A stretch of DNA of 64,000 bases from Osedax fenrisi. Its lineage: Eukaryota > Annelida > Polychaeta > Sabellida > Siboglinidae. Positions 23,038-37,004 of this stretch are shown one piece after another (the first letter of the stretch is position 1; the number at the start of each line of letters is the position of its first letter). The notes beneath the pieces were generated by a model that did not search any database, had not been told where the DNA came from, and saw only the letters and a program-made list of their open reading frames with translations. The translations under genes and the position numbers were made by a program. The stretch lies in assembly GCA_964019155.1 (NCBI GenBank), contig OZ025240.1, positions 38,215,973-38,279,972 on the forward strand. The letters run 5' to 3'.

Positions 23038-23400
23038 TATTATATATATATATATATGTTATATTTACATCAAAGTATAACTTACGAATTAGTATTTACT
23101 TCTTTAATTGCTTCTCCTTATTTGAATAATATATTAGTATTATTATGTGAATTACACATTTAAATGTTCAATTATATTATTAATACTAATTATAAATATA
23201 AAATATTAGTTATATTAAATATAATAATTATATACATATAATACCTATTCATATTTCCAGAATTAATATATAATTATAAATAACTTTAATTGAGTACATA
23301 TATGTTTCCATTATTATAAAATGTATACATGTATTATAGTACTATATACATATATTTACATATATTATCTATTTATAAAATTGATTAATTATTAGTTTAT
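20465..23400. other. AT-rich sequence without recognised genes
   Basis: Contains (TA)n tracts (about 21298-21331 and 22999-23057) and one GC-rich island at 22031-22092, listed separately. Confidence 0.5.
22031..22092. other. Short GC-rich island of unknown nature
   Basis: 'gagcatcctggcggcactgc' and neighbouring bases stand out from AT-rich flanks. A short plus-strand reading starts with ATG (MSILAALQRVFALGPVV) before a possible donor 'gttagt'. It could be a small exon, an RNA segment or a transposon end. Evidence is too thin to choose. Confidence 0.3.
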
Positions 23401-23794
23401 AATAATACTATAACTGATACTCTCTCGTGGATCTCCCTTGGGAATTTGCTTTTGGTAGTCGGATCTACCAACCTTCATTTGAGGTTAGCTACCAACTTAC
23501 ACCTAGAGAGTCTACTGCTGTATTTACTTACATACAGATACATCAATTATCTCACGGACGATACACTGCCTTAAATCTCAGACAATCGGACCATCATTGC
23601 CCGGCTGCCACCAAGCATACCAGGAGCCTACTAAAGTCAATCGGTGCTTGTTAAGTCATCTCGTCATATAGCAAAAAGGACTGAATACCAAACTTCTTCC
23701 AAAATATCCCTGTATCGACCAGTTTTTATACATTTATTATTATATTTATTATTATTTATTTCATTTAATTTAATCCCACAATCTCAATTATACC

Positions 23795-24780
23795 ATGTCC
23801 TCAAATTGTTCACATTGTAACCTTCCCGCATGCGAATATTATCTCAAATGTAAAACATGTCCATCTATATTATATTACAATTGTTTATACCCCGCAGCTA
23901 TTATTTCTTAATCCTGGTTTCATTCTAAAAACCCCCCTCCCGCTTATGCTATTGTTATATTTAATTCACCTAACTTCTCCTTCTCATGTTCTTCATGCCT
24001 AGCCTTAAATAAGTTTCCTTCGACTAATCACACAACTACTCAACCCATTACTATGTCATATTCACCTTCTACTTTAACTGCCAAATCTATACATAATACT
24101 TATGCCAAGGTGACGCCAAATCTAACATCTGATATACATATACTTCTACTACGACTATAATATCCAGCCCAAACATAAGCCCAATGCTAATACTCCTAGA
24201 AACATTCCAAAGCTAATGGACTTAACATTTTCCTCAAATCACACACCAACCCCTATATTATCTAGTTCAACTTCCTCAAAGTCTTCATCCATACGCTCCA
24301 TCGATAATTCCCTCACATTAGTATTTTAACACCTTCTTCCTTCTGAAGTTAACTATAATTTCATAGTATCATTAATTGACTATATAAAACTTCTCCATTC
24401 TTATATTACTTCTGCCTCATTTCTTACCAGTACTGCTATCTTACGTTTCACTAATATTTCTGCTCGTGATATATGTTTCTCCTCCCTTCTAAAAATCTCA
24501 CCACATAGTAATTTTAAGCATATATTTATTCGTCATTATTTACCTGACTCTACTAGACTTCTTGGTAAGGTACTATATCATGCCCTTAAACAAAAACTCA
24601 CGCCTATATTGTATAAAGTATTTTTCAATAATCGTTCTCAAACATTTGAACTAAGGGATAACAAAAATCCTCTTTCATTTCCCCCTTTTTTCATCCCTGA
24701 ATCTGATCTAACAAAATGGTTTGATTCTTTTTATCACTATAAGAAATCATTTATAAATAATTCTTCCTCTCAATCCTGAC
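23795..24780 (+). pseudogene. L2-like LINE ORF1, broken
   Basis: Starts with MSSNCSHCNLPACEYYL and has a further 'CKTCP', a zinc-finger-like Cys pattern as found in ORF1 of CR1/L2 LINEs. An in-frame TAA follows after about 40 codons, and the rest is readable only across further stops and frame changes. Confidence 0.6.
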
Positions 24781-24783
24781 TAT

Positions 24784-25817
24784 CCTCTAATATAGCCTTG
24801 ATCAATATTCGCTCCTTGAGATAAAATATATCCCGTCTGTTCCCTTACCTTAAATTACAAACATGTATTATAATCGCATTGACTGAGACCTGGATTTCTA
24901 ATTATGACTCTGATATATTTGCCTACATCTTGGACTTTGGATATACACTTTATCTCGCTCCATGACAAACGTGCCGTGGTGGTGGGGTGGGATTTATGAT
25001 ACGTAATGATTTTTACCTATCTCCATCCATTTTATTCCCCCCCTTTTCATATAGTGATTGTCTTTCGCTGACCCTCACGCTTCCTAACTTAACTCTACAT
25101 CTCACCATTATCTATCGTCCCCCAAAACCTGAAACTATTTTATTCTTTGATGAATTTCATGATTTTATCCATAAACTTCCTTCATCTTCATCCTATCTAC
25201 CAATAGTTCTTGGTGACTTAAACTATCACTATAATTATCCCATCTATCCCCATGGTGACTTTAAACTCCTAACGGAGTCTCTTTCCTTGTGCCAACATAT
25301 ATAATTTCCTAACCATTCTAGTGGTAATACACTTGATATTATATGTACACCCTTGTCCAGTCCTCATGTTAGATGTATAAACCCTAACTCCTTTCAAAAA
25401 ATTGAACTACTAACTGATCATTTTATTATTGAATTCTCTATAAATCTTAGATTCACAAAGATTAAACGAACACGTATTACATATAGAGATTTTAAGTCTA
25501 TCGAACTACCAATATTTGTAAACAATATAAAAACTGAGATCTCTTCTTCAACTTCCCTCTGTCCGGTACTCCTAAACTCCACTCTCCTAAATATTATCAA
25601 TATACATGCACCTACAAAAACTACATTAATTACCGACCGCCCTTGTCTTCCCAGGTTTTTCCACGAACTTTTCATCTTCAAGAAGAGTGTTCGCAAATTT
25701 GAGAAGAAATTTCTTAAAAATCCTTCTACTGAAACTAAATTAGCTCTATCACTAGCTAGAAAAATTACAAATCTACTATATCTCATTCAAAATATATCTA
25801 TTATAACAAAAAGATAG
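24784..25817 (+). pseudogene. L2-like LINE endonuclease domain
   Basis: APE-type endonuclease landmarks in order: 'NIRSL', 'LTETWIS', 'RGGGVGFMI' (near 24971-25000), 'VLGDLNYHYNYP' and 'TDHFIIEF'. At least four stops break it between 24820 and 25305. It nicks target DNA in active relatives. Confidence 0.8.
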
Positions 25818-25819
25818 CA

Positions 25820-27614
25820 TTGATCTCCTCCAATCCTCGCAAATTATTTAAAATAGGAAATAAAATTCTCTCTCCTCCAAATGAAAAAATCCTCCCCATT
25901 TTACCAAACACGTCAAATTTTCAACTGTGTTCTCTTTTTGAAAAAGTCTTTAAAAATAAAATTGCAAGCATTAATAATATTATTTGCGCATCTACTCAAC
26001 CCATACTCAATCCTACCATATATATTACCCATCATATTGACTCATTAAGTATATTCACTATCCCTTCACTGTATGAAGCAAATGACCTATAGGTGAGTAT
26101 ACTCATGAAATCTCACTGTACTTCCCCCACTGACCCCCTATATTTATCATTATATCACAAAATTTCACCCTTATTTTCTCCTATTTTCTTAGATATTATC
26201 GCGAACTCACTAAACTCTGGCCAAGTTTCACCCTGTCTCAAGACAGCCATAATATCCCATATTCTAAAAAAACAAAACTTAGACCCAAACTCATTTAGCA
26301 ATCATCGCCCGATCTCCCACCAACCCTTATTAAGTAAAATATTAGAAAGAATTAATTTCTAACAACTCATCGCCTATGTAAATAAAAATAATCTTTTCGA
26401 CTGGCTTCAAAGCGCTTTTCGTAAGGGTCATTCAACCGAAACAGCTCTCCTCCATATTACTGACACAATATTATCTAACTTAAATAGCAACATGTGTTGC
26501 CAGCTAATCCTACTTGATCTCTCATCTGCTTTTGATACCCTGGACCATAACATATTAATCTCGTGACTTACTTTGATGGGTATATCTGGCTTAACATTAA
26601 CATGGTTTACTTCATATCTCACTAACAGAAATATCTCTATTATGATTTACAAATCTTACTCGCCTCTTTCTCCTCTTAACCACGGTATTCCCCAAGGATC
26701 TGTTCTAGGTCCATCCCTCTTTTCTATTTATATCCGCCCTATTGATGATCTAATTAAGAAATATTCACTACCATATTTTTTCTGATGATATTCAACTGTT
26801 TACCTTTTTCCCTATAAATTCTCATAATACCATTAACTCTGAATTAATCGCGTGTGCTAACTCCATAATATTATGGCTCGTCTCCAATAAACTATTAATT
26901 AATTCCTCTAAGACTACTGTACTTAATATATCTACTTCTGAAACTTCCTTTCCAAACTTTACTCTAAAGAACATGATTATTTCTCCTTCTCATTCCTTCA
27001 AAAACCTAGGATTAGTATTTGATGACAAATTATCATTTAAGAATCACATATCATCCATTACAAAATCCTCCAACTTTCATCTCTTTAGAATTAAAAAAAT
27101 ACGGAGATCACTTTCCAGAAACCTTACTAAAACTCTAATTAATGCTCTTGTACTTTCCCGAATTGACTACTGTTCTTCCCAACTGAATTTACTTCCTGCT
27201 AAAGCTACTGCTCTACTTAATCGGATTATCCGTTCCTCAATACGTACTACTTACTATTTAACTCGACTGGATCACTCTACTACAACTTCTCATCAATCAT
27301 CTCGTATGTGGCTACCCTTCTCCCTCAGGTGTAAATTACGTATACTATCTATAATCCATAAATCAATATATTCTTTCACCCCTAGCTATATCTCTGATCT
27401 AATTAAAAAACGTACTATATTATCTTCTCTTCGTTACCAAAATGCTCCTCTACTTATCTCCCAGAACTCTAGTAAAACTTCCCTACATTCTAGAGCTTTT
27501 AAAAATTCCGGTCCAACCCTATGGAATTCCCTCCCTCCTACCATTCGTTCTATTAGATCCCACAAAAGATTTATAAATCTTAGTTCTTCTTTTCTCTCTA
27601 CCCATAATCATTAA
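25820..27614 (+). pseudogene. L2-like LINE reverse transcriptase and C-terminus
   Basis: Pieces in order: 'SNHRPIS', 'FRKGHSTETALLHI' (26410-26460), 'LDLSSAFDTLDH', 'HGIPQGSVLGPSLFSIY', 'SDDIQLF' after a frame break near 26784, then the long C-terminal ORF 26973-27614 with 'LSRIDYCSSQLN' and 'SGPTLWNSLPPTIRS'. The 'LFSIY.RP' spacing and C-terminus resemble the L2 clade. Stops at 26090, 26360 and 26566 and the break near 26784 make it inactive. Confidence 0.88.
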
Positions 27615-27925
27615 ATCATCCAACGTATTATTTGTGTCCGTGTTATATTAAATGTATATCATTATTAAATAGTTATTGTATTATTATTATCTTATTATTA
27701 TATAACACTATACTATAGCAATGCAGTCTGTAGTATATACAACTACACCATATCAATGCAGACTGTAGTATATAATAGTCCTTTATATTATTTAGTATTT
27801 TGTCCGTGGTATATTGAATGTATATTATTATTAAATTATTATCGTATTACTATTATTTTATTATTATTTTCTTCCCGCACGAGCAAAGGGGTCAATATCA
27901 TCATATATGTATATATATATATATA

Positions 27926-29700
<1,775 letters not shown>

Positions 29701-29703
29701 TAC

Positions 29704-29809
29704 CTCTTTTCTTATATATTTCAAATTCTCCGATATTCTTAATACTATCTAGGGCACCAACAGCATCAATTTGCTTAAAATATGATAAACAGTCTCTTTT
29801 GAATATAAC
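29704..29809 (-). CDS. Cys-rich family, gene D exon 3
   Basis: Minus strand. Acceptor 'atttag|gtt' opens a 106-nt exon of 35 codons plus one base, ending 'aaagag|gtaatt'. It aligns with gene B exon 3 at the start: VIFKRDCLSY against LLVDRGCQEY. It has the same phase 0 start and phase 1 end. Unlike A and B it lacks the second Cys and is 6-8 residues longer. A 77-bp AT-rich intron with canonical ends separates it from the exon at 29978-29887. Confidence 0.65.
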
Positions 29810-29886
29810 CTAAATAGTATAATATGTTATAATTAGAAATATAAATATTATAAATTATATTTAAATTAATGTAATAACTTGTAAAC

Positions 29887-29978
29887 CTTATTATTCTTAA
29901 AACTTGTAAAAGTATAACACAGCCCATTGCAATAGGAATAGAAAACATTACCTTCTTTCTTCATTACTTTCTTACTTA
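29887..29978 (-). CDS. Cys-rich family, gene D exon 2-like
   Basis: Minus strand. Candidate acceptor 'cacatag|ta', donor 'aataag|gtttac' (phase 0). The peptide contains KKEGNVFYSYCNGLCYTF, carrying the CxGxC motif seen in exon 2 of genes A, B and C. The first half of a typical exon 2 (CxxC and CF) is missing, and the acceptor phase differs (phase 1). Either exon 2 is split here or part is lost. A donor-like 'gtg|gtaaga' at 30222/30221 might end an upstream piece, but I could not fit its frame. Confidence 0.5.
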
Positions 29979-31040
29979 CTATGTGATTTAATTATTATGT
30001 TAAATAATTATAATATATTTATTACTTTTATTTTTTCCATTCGGTTATATATATATATATATATATACATAGCTATTATAACTATAGTTATATCCAATTA
30101 TTAAATAATAAATATAATAATACAGCGATATATAATTACTATATATATATATATATATATATATAGGTGTATATAACTAAATGATCGGATCTAGTTAAAA
30201 CCCAAGCTCTATAACTCTTACCACTCTGATGAAATAGAGAATTCGTAAAATGTGACAGGTGACAACATATATGTATTATATAGAATGTACATTCTATAGA
30301 ATGTAAACAAATAAAGTTGAACTGTTAAATTCAAATATCATAATTTCTAAAATTAAAAAAAACTTCTATACAATTTGAATCAATTTATCTACAAATTTAT
30401 TAGATACATCTAAGAAATATCCTATATGATATACTATGATATATGATATAGTATTATACTAATATATACCATTACACCTATACACTAAGTATATCCATTC
30501 TTAATGTATAAATAAAAGAAATGTATAAAATAAATTTTATTAATAATTATAAAACTCTGTTATCTCTGGTTGTTATTATAATCATTATATAATTATCTTT
30601 TTAAATTTACTAGCATTAGTAATTTTATAAAATCAATAGAATAACTTCAGTAGCAATAATTTTATTTATATACAAATTAAATTGAAGTTCAAATTATCAT
30701 TTGTTTATAAATTAATTATAAACTATCGCCATCTATCGTGATAAAAAGATAATGGTAATACATATAATAAATATTCATTACAAATTCATTAATGTGAAAC
30801 TGTTTTTTGAAAGAGATAAACAATGTTGAGCGATATCGATATCAATGAGCGACACGCCCCTTATCGCTAGTGATATCGATAAACTCGTGGCTCGCAAATT
30901 GATAGTGTGAAACACGCTTGAGCCAACTGAGACGCACAAACAATTATATATATATTTATATAAACGTGGACATAAATAAAAACATAGATAAATACACTTA
31001 AAGTAACAATTTAGTTGATAATATTATTGTTTGTGTATAT
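29979..31040. other. AT-rich spacer upstream of gene D exons
   Basis: Contains (TA)n tracts near 30047-30068 and 30139-30164 and a short run of 'gatatcgat' motifs near 30833-30885. No confident exon was found. Confidence 0.45.
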
Positions 31041-31050
31041 ATATATTACC

Positions 31051-32436
31051 TTACCAGGTCGAGCTTGCTCGGCATTCATTATCACGTAACTTCCATTCAT
31101 CTCTATCATTCATCTCATTCATCAGTTCATCTACATTACATTCGGTATCGTCGACGAGTTGATCTACAAAAGTTTTTGCTGGACGTCCACGGGAGCGTTT
31201 ACCATTTTTAGGTAACCAGATAAGAACGTCACAAATCAGCTCTTTTTTGCTCCTCCAACAATGTCCTGTGAATCTAAGTCTTTGTTCACGGATCGAAGAA
31301 GTTACTTTTGGAGTTTTGCCATAGAGTTCTTTGTTGGTAAGATGTTCTTTCCATGATACGTTCAGAGCGGCCCGTAGCATGCGAGTGTAGGCTCCGTCGA
31401 TTTTATTTTCCAATTTTGTTTTTAAAGTCCATGTAATTGCTCCATATACAAAAACAGATTCTACTGTTGCTCTAAAGAAGTTTCTTTTCAGATTTTTAGA
31501 TAACTTTGAATTCCATATGTTGTTCATTTGGTTTAGTGCGGCACAGGCTTTTCCTATTCTGACATTTATATCATGCTCTGTGGATGCTATAAAACTACCA
31601 AGGTATTTAAAGTCTTGGGTTTTCTTGATATTTTCTTCATTCTGGGTTTTAATCATATCTGTTGAATTCTGGTTGTATGCCATGTATTCTGTTTTAGCGA
31701 CATTAATGTGAAGTCCGATTTCTTTTGCAGTTTTTTCTAGACTATTTAGTAAGATATTGGCTTCTTTTACGTTATTGGTGGTGATTGCAATATCATCTGC
31801 ATAGTCTACATCTGTTATAGTGAATGCGGGGTATCTTGAGCTCTTTCTTTCTGTGAGAGTTAATCCATATTGTGAGTTATTATCAATCGATGTTCTCATT
31901 ATGTAGTCTAAACAGATAATAAATAGATATGGTGCTAATGTATCTCCATGCAGAACTCCTGTGGTGATATCGAAGAAAGGGGTATATCCATCTGGTGATC
32001 TGACCATTGCGCGAGTGTTTGTATATAGTATCATTATTGCGTTGATCGTTTCTTTTGGTATCCCATATGCTGATAGAATATATTTTAATTTTAATCTGTC
32101 GATTGAATCGAACGCTTTCGAAAAATCAATAAATAGAAGTAGAGCAGGTACATTTTTCGATTTTACTCCTTCAATTAAACGACGAATGGTTAATATTTGC
32201 CCAGTTGTTGATCGATTTGTTCTGAACCCGTTTTGGTTTTTTCTAAGGATATCTTCTATCTTGGGTCTTATTCTATTTAATAACATCAGATTGTATATTT
32301 TCGAAGCTATTGATGTAAGAGTGATACATCTATAATTCTTTTTCAAAGCTAGATTTCCTTTTTTTGGAAATGGTAAGAAACCACCTTCGTTCCATCTTTT
32401 TATTCTTGATTCTTGACGGATCTTGATTGTATACAC
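31051..32436 (-). CDS. RTE-like reverse transcriptase
   Basis: A 461-codon open frame. RT landmarks: 'GFRTNRSTTGQI', 'LLFIDFSKAFDS' (catalytic Asp), 'TGVLHGDTLAPYLF', 'VDYADDIAI' (YADD active site), 'FKYLGS', then the C-terminal 'REQRLRFTGHCWR' and 'GRPAKTFVDQL'. It is joined to the upstream linker only after frame changes around 32440-32560, so this copy lacks an intact full ORF. Family role: target-primed reverse transcription. Confidence 0.93.
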   Translation of the reverse strand: MYTIKIRQESRIKRWNEGGFLPFPKKGNLALKKNYRCITLTSIASKIYNLMLLNRIRPKIEDILRKNQNGFRTNRSTTGQILTIRRLIEGVKSKNVPALLLFIDFSKAFDSIDRLKLKYILSAYGIPKETINAIMILYTNTRAMVRSPDGYTPFFDITTGVLHGDTLAPYLFIICLDYIMRTSIDNNSQYGLTLTERKSSRYPAFTITDVDYADDIAITTNNVKEANILLNSLEKTAKEIGLHINVAKTEYMAYNQNSTDMIKTQNEENIKKTQDFKYLGSFIASTEHDINVRIGKACAALNQMNNIWNSKLSKNLKRNFFRATVESVFVYGAITWTLKTKLENKIDGAYTRMLRAALNVSWKEHLTNKELYGKTPKVTSSIREQRLRFTGHCWRSKKELICDVLIWLPKNGKRSRGRPAKTFVDQLVDDTECNVDELMNEMNDRDEWKLRDNECRASSTW

Positions 32437-32541
32437 TATTGCAGAAGTGTAATAGAATTTCTTGGAATTCTCCTAATTTTCAGACTTCTGCTGGGATTTC
32501 ATCCAGTCCTACTGCTTTGCCATGTTGTATACTTCTTACAG

Positions 32542-33201
32542 CTATAATGATTTCGTCAGGTGTGAAGAATCCTTTTTTATATCTAATTCGCTATTTACAA
32601 TTTGCGAAATTTCTTCTTCATTCTCATTGATCTTTGTGGGTTTACCAAGTAGATCTTGGAAATGTTTTTGCCAAAGTTTAACACGTTCCTCGTTATTTTT
32701 TGCCTTTATTTTTGATCTGCATGAGTTTTTCCTTCCGCTTACTTCTTTTACTATTTTCCAGGCTTTTGCTGATTTTTGATTTCTTACAGCATTTTGTATT
32801 TCATCAATCTTACTCTGGATGTATTCAGATTGTTCTTTATCATAAGAAAGTACAAGATTTGTTTGTGCTTTTTTAAATTTTCTGATATTTTCCATTGTTG
32901 GATGGGAGTTTCGTTTTTCTGCGGTTTCTTGTAGAATAGTTCGTTTGTTGGATATCTCTAATGTTTCCCATGGTAGTCTTTTCTTTAACTTTGGTTTCAG
33001 TGGTATTATTTCTTTAGCTATTTCCTTGCATGATGTTTCAAAATGTGCAAAAGTCGAGTCAGCGGTTTTTGTGGATGAAGTATTCAGAAGAATTTCAAAC
33101 CTGTTTTTGACCTTTGTGATGAACGATTTTCTTATTTCAGTATTCTTTTTCAGACAGCTCCATTCATATGGCTTGTTCTTACTCGTTTTTTTCTTATTTG
33201 C
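32542..33201 (-). pseudogene. RTE-like endonuclease-RT linker
   Basis: In frame with the endonuclease after a TGA (33202-33204). It reads through 'KPYEWSCLKKNTEI', 'LPWETLEISNKR' and 'SAKAWKIVKEV' and stops at 32542. The following RT N-terminus ('GKAVGLDEIPAEV') is in another frame and is cut by a TGA where a Trp codon is expected. Confidence 0.75.
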
Positions 33202-33975
33202 TCAAATGCTTAATTTTATTTGAGCTGAGACGATTCGATGGTCAGAGGCGATACTAGCGAAGGAGTTATATGCTCTACAGTTTTTTGCACTGTTCTTCCA
33301 TTTTTTGTTAATGATAACGTAGTCTATTTGTGAAGTGCAGGTGTATGGAGCTGTAGGTGTCCATTTCTGACATTGTCTTTTTTGGAAGAGTGTGTTTAAA
33401 CAAACTAGTTTATTCTCGAGAAGAAGATTTTTAAGTATTTCTCCGTTCCTATTGCTGTTTATATGATATGCTTGTTTAAAATTGTTTTGACCTAGTTGAG
33501 CATTAAAATCGCCTCCAATTAAGAGTACGTTGTGTTTTGGGACTTGTCTAATCAAAGAGGATAGGTCTGAGTAGAATATTTCGGTATCGATTTTATCACT
33601 TACGTTTTTTGGGCTGTAGCACGATATTACTGTGGTTTCAGAGTTTCCATGAAAAGTTGCTATCATGATACGTGGAGTTATCATTTCGACATTAGCTATT
33701 GTTTTATATGTATGTAGATTAACTAGAATTCCGATTCCTCCATTTGATGCATTTATTGAGTTTTTCCAAGCAGAGAATGTCAGCAATATCCATTTTCCAA
33801 ACGTTTGTTCTTTTATATCCTCGTGACTATGTCTATGTTCTTGGATGCATATTATATCATGTTTTGTAGATTCGGCTGAGGCTATCAGTTCACCTATTTT
33901 TTCTTGTTTTCGAAGAGTTTGAATATTAAGTGTTCCGATAGTTAATAACTGTTTAGTCTTTAGTAGTATATTTAA
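33202..33975 (-). CDS. RTE-like APE endonuclease
   Basis: The frame is open well upstream of the first apparent start near 33786, up to about 34090. Landmarks: 'IGTLNIQTLRK', 'IICIQEHR', 'GGIGILVN', 'LIGGDFNAQLG', 'CTSQIDYVIINKKW', 'SIASDHRIVSAQI' with the catalytic SDH. A Lys/Glu repeat precedes it. It ends at TGA 33204-33202, probably a mutation because the frame continues sensibly beyond. Confidence 0.88.
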   Translation of the reverse strand, partial: LNILLKTKQLLTIGTLNIQTLRKQEKIGELIASAESTKHDIICIQEHRHSHEDIKEQTFGKWILLTFSAWKNSINASNGGIGILVNLHTYKTIANVEMITPRIMIATFHGNSETTVISCYSPKNVSDKIDTEIFYSDLSSLIRQVPKHNVLLIGGDFNAQLGQNNFKQAYHINSNRNGEILKNLLLENKLVCLNTLFQKRQCQKWTPTAPYTCTSQIDYVIINKKWKNSAKNCRAYNSFASIASDHRIVSAQIKLSI

Positions 33976-34460
33976 TTTTGTAATTTTAATTTTTTTAGTT
34001 TTCTCTTTTTCTTTAGTTTTCTCTTTTTCTTTAGTTTTCTCAGTAGCTAACTTTTCGAGTGTACCCTGAGATGGTAATACAGGACGAGCTCCTTGATTGT
34101 CCGCGCGAAGAGCGATGCGGCATGAATGTTGGTGTTGTTATTGTGTCATGTTGTGCTTTCAATGGCTGTTATAGCAGATGCGGTCGCCACTCCATACAAC
34201 TGCTAACCGTATTCTTTGAGAATTGATGTGCCTCGCCGATTTTTTCAATTAATCAAATTCGGTTTGCCACAGATAGCACCCTGCTTCCGATGCTTGCGTA
34301 ATCCTGCGGGGGTGGCTTCTGTTTTATGATATCTTGCCAAAGGATATCTAGGATTTTGTCCGGCACTGCTTATTTATTCGCAGTTAACCATTATATCTAA
34401 TGGTCGTGCCCCTATCCGCAACCTTGGGGAGCCGCTAGTATGGGTGTTATCTCACCACAA

Positions 34461-34507
34461 CTAGAACATATATATAATACAAGTATATACAAGAAGCACA
34501 CACACAT

Positions 34508-34559
<52 letters not shown>

Positions 34560-34884
34560 GTGTATACGATATTTGGGTATTTTAACCATTATTAATGCAA
34601 AGACTTCCATTCAACATATTTTCATATTTTATTTCAGTAGAACATTTAGCACATAATGGGAAATAACGGTATCCTATAAATATGTATAACAACATTAGTA
34701 TAGTTTTTGTTAGCGTATATTATCAATAATATCAATAATATGATATTCCGTGTTAGGATTTATGTTGACAGGTATATTAATATAATATAACTATATATAA
34801 TAACTATAATAACTATAATAACTATATTAATATAATATAACTATAGTTATAACGTACAAGTTTACTTATATTTTAAATATAAAA

Positions 34885-34919
<35 letters not shown>

Positions 34920-35068
34920 AAAACAAGTAAATAAAATGAAAATAAAATATAGTTAATCTTCTAATTCATCATTGTTAATTCAATGCTAAATAAATGTAAT
35001 AAAAGTTTCATAGTAAACACTAAAAATATATTATATTATATATACTACTAGTATACTATAGTATACTA

Positions 35069-35125
<57 letters not shown>

Positions 35126-35198
35126 ATATATATTCTAATAAAAATAAATGTTTTGCAAAGTTAATAAAAAGTAAACAATATATTCATAAAGTCAATAT

Positions 35199-35247
<49 letters not shown>

Positions 35248-35920
35248 GAAGCCGGTTGTATCGATATCATAGGAGAATTCGAAATATGTCGATACATCCA
35301 TATGTCGTTATTAATTATATTGATGTGGTTACTTTAAAGTTACGCACACTTAGAATAATGTATATTTATATTAAAAAGATAAATTAAAAAAGCTACCCTT
35401 GATTTGGATCATATTTATTATATATTAAATATTAAATATATAAATTATATAGCATTATGTATACATAATATATTAAACAATATACAAGTAAACACTCAGT
35501 AGATAGTGACAACTGCAGGCATAACAATTCAGTCTTATCAACATTTGTAATAGATATTAATTGTAAACATCAGATAGCGTATCCAGAATATCGGATGTAG
35601 CTTTTATACTAATAGACATCAAGATTATATTCACACATATTTGATTCATTTATATTAGAAACAATATGTTATATCGATAACAATTTAGTATCATATGTGA
35701 TAATACTATTACCTATAGGTGATCTAGATCAATGTATACATTGGTATTGTAATATAACTTAGACATGCCATAAGAAGACACGCCCACTATAATATGCTAA
35801 ATCAGGCACTCTTTTCTTAGTTATCAAACGTAACATATCCTTAACTATACGACTATTACTAATCTAATACCTAACTACTTGAGGAACGGTGTCGACTCCA
35901 AGAAGAAATACTGATACACA
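34461..35920. other. AT-rich spacer with (TA)n tracts
   Basis: (TA)n at about 34515-34558, 35071-35120 and 35204-35244. No gene recognised. Confidence 0.5.
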
Positions 35921-35925
35921 ACTTC

Positions 35926-36218
35926 TTGTGGGGCTCAGTTGGATATAGCTTGTTGCATTATAAGGACACGGGTTCGAGCCCCGTCCGCACCATTACTTAA
36001 TTTTATATAATGGATCTTAAAATAGTATTTAGAAGTAATCTTATATAATTGTGTATACATAGATTATCGACTCTCGTTAAAACCACGGATGCCTTAACAT
36101 GATAGCGGCTTCGAGGGGACATTAGAGCCATATATGGTTATAAGTGAAGAGTTTATCTAAGTTCATTGATGGGATGAAAGGAATCCATTAAATACAAATA
36201 ACAAATAACAACAACAAG
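35926..36218 (+). mobile_element. tRNA-derived SINE, copy 2
   Basis: A-box 'ggctcagttgg', perfect B box 'gggttcgagcccc', shared body and '(AAC)n'-like tail 'aacaaataacaacaacaa'. Same family as the copies at 467, 51413, 54908, 56178 and 60067. Confidence 0.9.
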
Positions 36219-36970
36219 GTTATATACGCATTATATACCAGTAACAGACGTATGTTACTTTATGGTATATATACCGATATATCGTACAATGTACGGCGTA
36301 CACTGTACGATACGGCGTACATTTATTATTATAATATCAGTTATTATATAATACGTATTATAAATGTACATTTATTAATTATAATCAGCTATTATTATAA
36401 TAATATGAAATATAGTGATATATATCACCATATCGATAGCATACATTCGAGTATGTGCATTTCTGCAAAAATGATAAACTTATGTTAATATATTATTAAA
36501 CTATATAACTTTGTATTAGTATTATAGTATTATGCTTCAATACTCTGTCTCTATTACCTCGTAACTTATTTGATAATATAAATAGTATAATTGATAAAAT
36601 CCTCAACTCTCTAAGTACATCATAAGCTATCTATGCACATTATAATACTACAAAAGATTGTTCTAAGCTTCGTAAAATCTGTAATACTACGCAGTAGTCA
36701 TACGTGATTCGTGATATCGATACAAGTGCTGCAGCATTCTAAACATTGAAGTAACATTCTGGCATCATATGAGGCAATTCCAACAAATATATTACAAAAT
36801 ATCTTTATAACAGATTTGTTAATACGCGTTTTCGTCGATGTAGATGCCTTATACTATATAATATATATATAGTGAACTTTCGATTACCCACGACTTTTGG
36901 AACCGATATTATTAGAAACCTGTATGTATCAATATATATCAAGTATTTTATTATACAAAAAATAATATAT

Positions 36971-37004
<34 letters not shown>

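Larger units (their letters stand above)
23427..27925 (+). mobile_element. L2-like LINE, near full length, inactivated
   Basis: Order: 5' region, zinc-finger ORF1, APE-type endonuclease, reverse transcriptase, C-terminal domain, 3' UTR. The 3' UTR contains repeats of 'gcagtctgtagtatata' and ends near 'cccgcacgagcaaagggg'. That UTR and the C-terminus recur at 38.7-39.5 kb, and the C-terminus at 55.5-56.2 kb, defining one family. Several stops and frame changes interrupt it. Confidence 0.88.
31045..34460 (-). mobile_element. RTE-like LINE, nearly full length
   Basis: Minus strand. A 5' leader (34460-34090), APE endonuclease (about 33975-33202), linker (33201-32542) and reverse transcriptase ending 'SSTW' (31051), followed by a very short 3' end with a (TA)n tail. 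Compactness and domain sequence fit the RTE group (the endonuclease type often mislabelled craniofacial development protein 2). Only a few lesions break it: two TGA stops and two frame changes. Confidence 0.88.

Noticed and set aside
31517..32335. Plus-strand ORFs across the RTE-like LINE
   Set aside because: Antisense shadows of the reverse transcriptase frame.
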